Shown: positions 62,937-64,000 of the stretch, piece by piece
Numbering within the stretch: position 1 is the stretch's first letter
How the letters are laid out: the number at the start of each line of letters is the position of its first letter
Assembly: GCA_029392475.1 (NCBI GenBank)
Contig: CP113940.1
Span: 186,001 to 250,000 of the forward strand
Reading direction: 5' to 3'
From: Streptococcaceae bacterium ESL0687
GTDB lineage: Bacteria; Bacillota; Bacilli; Lactobacillales; Streptococcaceae
Length of the DNA: 64,000 nucleotides
Translations under genes and position numbers: made by a program
The notes under the pieces: generated by a model
The model's input: only the letters and a program-made list of their open reading frames with translations
Told to the model about the DNA's origin: nothing
Database searches by the model: none

Positions 62937-64000
62937 TTTCCATCTGGTGTTAAGACCATTGGAATTATAATTGGATTTCTTTCAGTTTCCCTATAAAGGA
63001 AGGGACGAAGGGCATCAGTCATAGCCTTTGAAACAGTTGACTCATTAGCATTTTCAGCATTAAGAGCCTTTCTGATGGCATTAAAGAGGACGCGTTGACT
63101 GCTGCGGATTAAATCTCCTGAACCTCTCATATAGATGAAACCACGGCTTAAAAGATCAGGTCCTGCAAGGATTAATTTTGATTTAAAATCAACAGTTGCA
63201 ACAGCTAGAACCACTCCATTATCAGAAAGTTCGTGACGGTCACGTAAGACAGCATTACCGATATCTCCGATACCAGAACCATCAACATAAACGTCTTGGG
63301 CATTGAAATGTCCTGCGATTCTTGCTGAATCTTTAGTAAGGGCCAGAACGTCACCATTTTCCATAATAAAGGAATTTTCCTTTGGAACACCAGTGTCATG
63401 AGCCAGGCTAGCGTGAATCTTAAGCATGCGGTATTCACCGTGGACTGGCATGAAGAATTTTGGTTTTAGCAGGCGAAGCATTAATTTTTGCTCCTGTTGG
63501 CCCCCGTGTCCTGAAGTATGGATATTGTTCATCTTACCGTAGATAACCTTAGCCCCAGCTTCAGAAATTGAGTTGATCAGCTGATTGACCCCGTGAGTGT
63601 TACCTGGAATGGCATTACTTGAGAAGACCACAGTATCCCCTGGTTGTAGGGTAACTTGGCGGTGCATACCATTAGCGATTCGGCTAAGAGCAGCCATAGG
63701 CTCACCCTGAGAACCTGTACACATAACAAGGATTTCGTGGCCTGGATATTGGTTTAATTCATGTGGTTCAATGAAGGTTCCTTTTGGTGCCTTAATGTAG
63801 CCAAGTTCAAGACCATTAACGATGGCTTTTTCCATACTACGTCCAAAAACGACTACCTTACGTCCAGTTTTCACAGCAGCTTCAACAGCTTGTTGGAGAC
63901 GGAAGATATTTGAGGCAAAACTTGCAAAGATGATTCGTCCTTCAATTTTTTCAAAAATCTTTAAAATTGACTGTCCGACAACCTTTTCACTATGGGAGAA
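62933..64000 (-). CDS. Ribonuclease J, C-terminal part (start beyond the window)
   Basis: The frame is open to the right edge; 355 codons are visible and the N-terminal metal-binding half is missing. VMCTGSQGEPMAALSRIANG and NIHTSGHGGQQEQKLMLRLLKPKFFMPVHGEYRMLKIHA are the beta-CASP and His-motif region of RNase J, which degrades mRNA from 5' ends and processes RNA. The tail ERNPIIIPMV fits J1, but J2 cannot be excluded without the missing half. Shares a terminator with dnaX. Confidence 0.92.
   Translation of the reverse strand, partial: FSHSEKVVGQSILKIFEKIEGRIIFASFASNIFRLQQAVEAAVKTGRKVVVFGRSMEKAIVNGLELGYIKAPKGTFIEPHELNQYPGHEILVMCTGSQGEPMAALSRIANGMHRQVTLQPGDTVVFSSNAIPGNTHGVNQLINSISEAGAKVIYGKMNNIHTSGHGGQQEQKLMLRLLKPKFFMPVHGEYRMLKIHASLAHDTGVPKENSFIMENGDVLALTKDSARIAGHFNAQDVYVDGSGIGDIGNAVLRDRHELSDNGVVLAVATVDFKSKLILAGPDLLSRGFIYMRGSGDLIRSSQRVLFNAIRKALNAENANESTVSKAMTDALRPFLYRETERNPIIIPMVLTPDGK

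Overview
The window looks like a stretch of core chromosome from a low-GC member of the Streptococcaceae, most likely Lactococcus or a close relative. The reasons are: AT-rich promoters with extended -10 boxes; small families typical of streptococci and lactococci (DUF3042, DUF1803-like, SPJ_0845-like); a lysine-type MurE; a rhamnose cell-wall polysaccharide locus in the order rmlA-rmlC-small gene-rmlB-rmlD-rgpABCD; and a CesR/LiaR-type box in front of a DUF4097-PspC gene pair, as in the lactococcal cell-envelope stress regulon. I see no IS element, integrase, CRISPR array or prophage. Species is not determined.

Layout. 1-6051: the 3' part of a Ca2+-type P-ATPase, then an ABC importer of the iron/corrinoid class (permease, ATPase, lipoprotein) with a FAD-dependent oxidoreductase, behind one promoter whose -35 lies in a palindrome. 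6253-9868: typA, tsaE, an LCP wall-polymer ligase. 9973-10046: tRNA-Arg(UCU). 10133-16407: two GNAT acetyltransferases, an AI-2E-type permease, a CNNM/HlyC protein, pflA, ppaC and a DUF1803-like gene. 16439-21150: divergent murE and a YtgP/MurJ-type flippase, then zwf. 21266-23147: a minus-strand three-gene permease operon. 23222-26709: tex, sprT and an EndA-like nuclease. 26788-32570: a small membrane protein, the DUF4097-PspC stress pair, a nitroreductase, hprK, lgt, DUF948 and YtxH proteins, and a DUF3042 protein. 32631-36350: miaA, hflX, an uncharacterised gene and an SPFH protein.

36504-56813 is the cell-wall polysaccharide region. A GT2/DUF2304 pair resembles the streptococcal GacI/GacJ module that makes lipid-linked side-chain sugar. 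The rml genes make dTDP-L-rhamnose, rgpA/B start the rhamnan, rgpC/D export it, and a 1188-residue three-module glycosyltransferase, a GT4 paralogue of its first module, a DUF2142 membrane protein, a GT2 enzyme and an opposite-strand flippase probably build and decorate the chain. It is followed by a secreted amidase/glucosaminidase with five 102-residue Bsp-like repeats and a small Ser/Thr-rich protein. 57348-59156: glnRA with a GlnR box. 59184-64000: a CLC-F-type fluoride/proton antiporter with chorismate mutase, a free-methionine-R-sulfoxide reductase with dnaX, and the 3' end of an RNase J gene.

Themes. (1) Several longest-frame starts are wrong because the upstream TTG or ATG is part of the promoter (LCP gene, glnR, nitroreductase). 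(2) tsaE, murE, ytgP and tex have no Shine-Dalgarno sequence and carry a -10 box 6-8 bases before the start codon, predicting leaderless or nearly leaderless mRNAs. (3) The CesR-like box also forms the terminator hairpin of the preceding gene. (4) The wall hydrolase repeats carry two silent variants in all four combinations, a sign of exchange between repeats. No stretch longer than about 270 bases lacks a gene. No computation or database search was run; domain names come from recognition of motifs.
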